A stretch of 64,000 nt of DNA from Hyperoodon ampullatus (Eukaryota > Chordata > Mammalia > Artiodactyla > Ziphiidae). The DNA is taken from assembly GCA_949752795.1 (NCBI GenBank), contig OX457058.1, positions 157,049,353 to 157,113,352 on the forward strand, given 5' to 3'. Made by a program: the position numbers and the translations under genes. Below, piece after piece: positions 61,816 through 64,000 of the stretch. Each line of letters opens with the position of its first letter. Position 1 is the first letter of the stretch. Below the pieces are notes generated by a model. That model saw nothing but the letters and a program-made list of their open reading frames with translations, was not told where the DNA came from and searched no databases.

Positions 61816-64000
61816 GCTTATCTATGTATCTTACTAACCAGTAGAAAAAAATTTAAATATATTTATTTATTTTTATATATGTGTATCAGTATATATCTTA
61901 CTAATCAGTAGGAAAAACAAACATACCAATAGAAAAATGAAGGGAAAAGCAGGAACAGCCATGTACAGAGAAGAAAACACATACGGCTAATCAATGTGCT
62001 CAGCCACATTAGTACTTTGTAGAAGGAAATCAAGACCATAAAGATAAGCAAATCACACACAAGGTATGATTTGATTCCATTTAATTGTTAAAAACAAAAA
62101 AAGTCAGGAAATTCCAGAACAGAGATCAACAGGATTTCTTCTACAGAGCTCATTGAAAGGTAAATTGGTACAACCATGCTTCAAATACTTTAGCATTATC
62201 TATTACAATTGGATGTCTCACCAAGTTGCTACATCCCAGCAATTCCCCTCCTACTTACCCAAGAGTGTTCAAGAGCCAAATTACAAGGGAATGATAAACA
62301 CAAAATCTGGGAGAGGGTTACCTCTGGGGAGAAGGTAAGAGGATAAGATAGAAGAGGAGCATATAAGCAGATGCAACTTATTGGTAAGGTTCTTGTTCTT
62401 GGAGTATATACTAGGTTATGGGTGCTCTTTACACTATTAAAAGTAAAACAAAACAAATGAGGGTCTTGTATGAACTAATGGCAGTGTGGTTCAAAAATCA
62501 AGGTTTATATAAGGTCCATAAGAAGAAAGAAAAATAATCTTTAAGTTTTTGCAATCAAATGCTTTGGTTTCTGAAACAATTAAGATTTGTTGTTGTTGTT
62601 ATTATTGTTATTATTAGCTTCTCATCAAAGTTTTACTCTCCTGAGACATCAGATAAATTCCATGGAGTAAAAGAAATCATTACTGGGAGCAAAACAAGGT
62701 TTTGGCTAATATATGAACATATTATTAATGACAAGATGTTTAGATTTATACTGTCAAGGGTTTTTCATTTAAGCAGAATTATAGGGGTTTTGTGAACCAT
62801 CTTGAATGTTAATAAATTAATGTATCCCATATTTTTCACAAAGTCTGAGATAGAAAGATGAATTTGCATGATTAGTTACTTTCTAGTCATTTATCTTGAG
62901 ACAAAGCAATTATTCCCATTTATTTATGAAACACAAATATGTATCATCTATTTAACTTCCTCATGGACATGCAAGGAAGAAAGGAATTTTAATTCCTTCA
63001 GAGGAAGCTGATGCATTAGTGAAAAGTATCAGTGAAAGAAAATCCTGATACTAAACAATTTACCCAAGAATAAAAGTCCTTTGTAACACAGTACCTGGGT
63101 TAGAAAAAAAATTTCCCCAATCCAAAGCATCATTGGTAATAGCTCTTATCCAACAACAGGGATAACATCCAACATTCTTAGACTGTAAGTTATTACTTTT
63201 AATAAAGGTTATTTTCTTTTTACATGCTTTTGAAGCATTAAAACAATTTAATATTATTTCTTCAACTTGGAGAATAGAAGAAATATTACAGAAATAGAAA
63301 TAGAAAATAGAAGAAATAGAACTAGAGGAAAAAGTATGACCTCATAACCTCCTGACAGCCATTATGTGATGAACATAGTTTTGAGTTATACTAATTGTAT
63401 ATCCTCACTGATAAATGCCTGACTATATTAATTCAAATTATAAAAGCTGAGTAGAGATAATCTTCCCTTAAGCAAAGTTAATAGACAAAAGGAAACAATA
63501 TGAAGTCCTAAACAGATTTTTTAAAAGGGAATGGTTATTTAGGTAACAAATATATATTACATTTATTATGTCTTAAATAAAGGCCCAATTTGTGCTTTGT
63601 GGGATTTGATTTTTTTTTTTGTTTTTAAACATCTATATTTACAATTTTAAAAACCACTCTAGTTATGAATAACTATAATTAACAAAGTAAGCATTCAATT
63701 GTTTGTATCATTATTTATATATTAAACAAATAGAAAAAATATTGAACAACAGGAAATTATTTAATTTATGCAACATCATTAAAATAATGCAATTAAATAA
63801 TGTTTAGCCTTTGCAGTACTTCTTTAAGTCATTTAAAATTCATGTATATAACAATTTATCAGTATGAGCAAAAGCTTGACATGATATTAAATTTAAAAAG
63901 ACATAATAAACAATTAATGACAATTAGGTACAGCCATGATTAATAAAAAATGACTATAAGGCAAGTGTATTATGTTTCATTATTACCATGTCTTTGTGTT
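61816..64000. other. intergenic AT-rich end of window
   Basis: No gene, RNA or clear repeat family recognised. Many A/T homopolymers, including a GTT/ATT-rich tract near 62589-62617. Confidence 0.5.

Noticed and set aside
1..64000. CRISPR array, operon, phage or other prokaryotic system
   Set aside because: Direct repeats are microsatellites, target-site duplications or one tandem duplication. Gene structure, SINEs and LINEs are mammalian.
1..64000. tRNA genes
   Set aside because: A/B-box-like motifs occur only in SINE heads. No free-standing cloverleaf recognised.

Overview
This is a window of a mammalian nuclear genome, most likely from a cetacean (whale or dolphin). The tRNA-Glu-derived SINEs here have the CHR layout typical of whales and dolphins: a 'cttccctggtgg' head, a tRNA-like promoter, then a GC-rich body. 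They sit beside cetartiodactyl-type LINE-1 3' ends. No ruminant BovB sequence was seen. The only protein-coding gene I can support is the 3' end of neurexin-3 (NRXN3) on the + strand.

Positions 1 to about 29,530 belong to NRXN3. The terminal membrane-anchoring exon starts at 26,164 and its stop codon ends at 27,089. It encodes the long Ser/Thr-rich and acidic stalk, the transmembrane helix and the cytoplasmic tail ending in the PDZ ligand EYYV. Its 3'UTR runs to a polyadenylation signal at 29,507. The sequence upstream is the preceding intron, with old MIR and MER20 copies, microsatellites and a single young SINE. At 18,473 a strong acceptor of the same phase opens a short reading frame that looks like a GPI-anchor signal and then stops. 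About 1.65 kb of repeat-poor, T-rich, 3'UTR-like sequence follows. I read this as an alternative terminal exon giving a lipid-anchored or secreted neurexin-3.

From about 29.5 to 64 kb the window is gene-free intergenic DNA. It holds old MIRs and LINE fragments (30-35 kb), a young 5'-truncated L1 with a 15-bp target-site duplication (33.0 kb), and a processed ferritin light-chain pseudogene on the minus strand (36.6-37.5 kb). A nearly full-length decayed L1M lies in antisense orientation (38.1-45.3 kb) with three CHR SINEs inside it. Further SINEs, MER5A copies and L1 pieces follow up to 61.7 kb, then AT-rich sequence without recognisable features.

The window holds no microbial-type system. 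Its most interesting content is the NRXN3 splice-site-5 region: one candidate GPI exon and three same-phase acceptors for the last exon. Together these could switch neurexin-3 between transmembrane, stalk-shortened and lipid-anchored forms.
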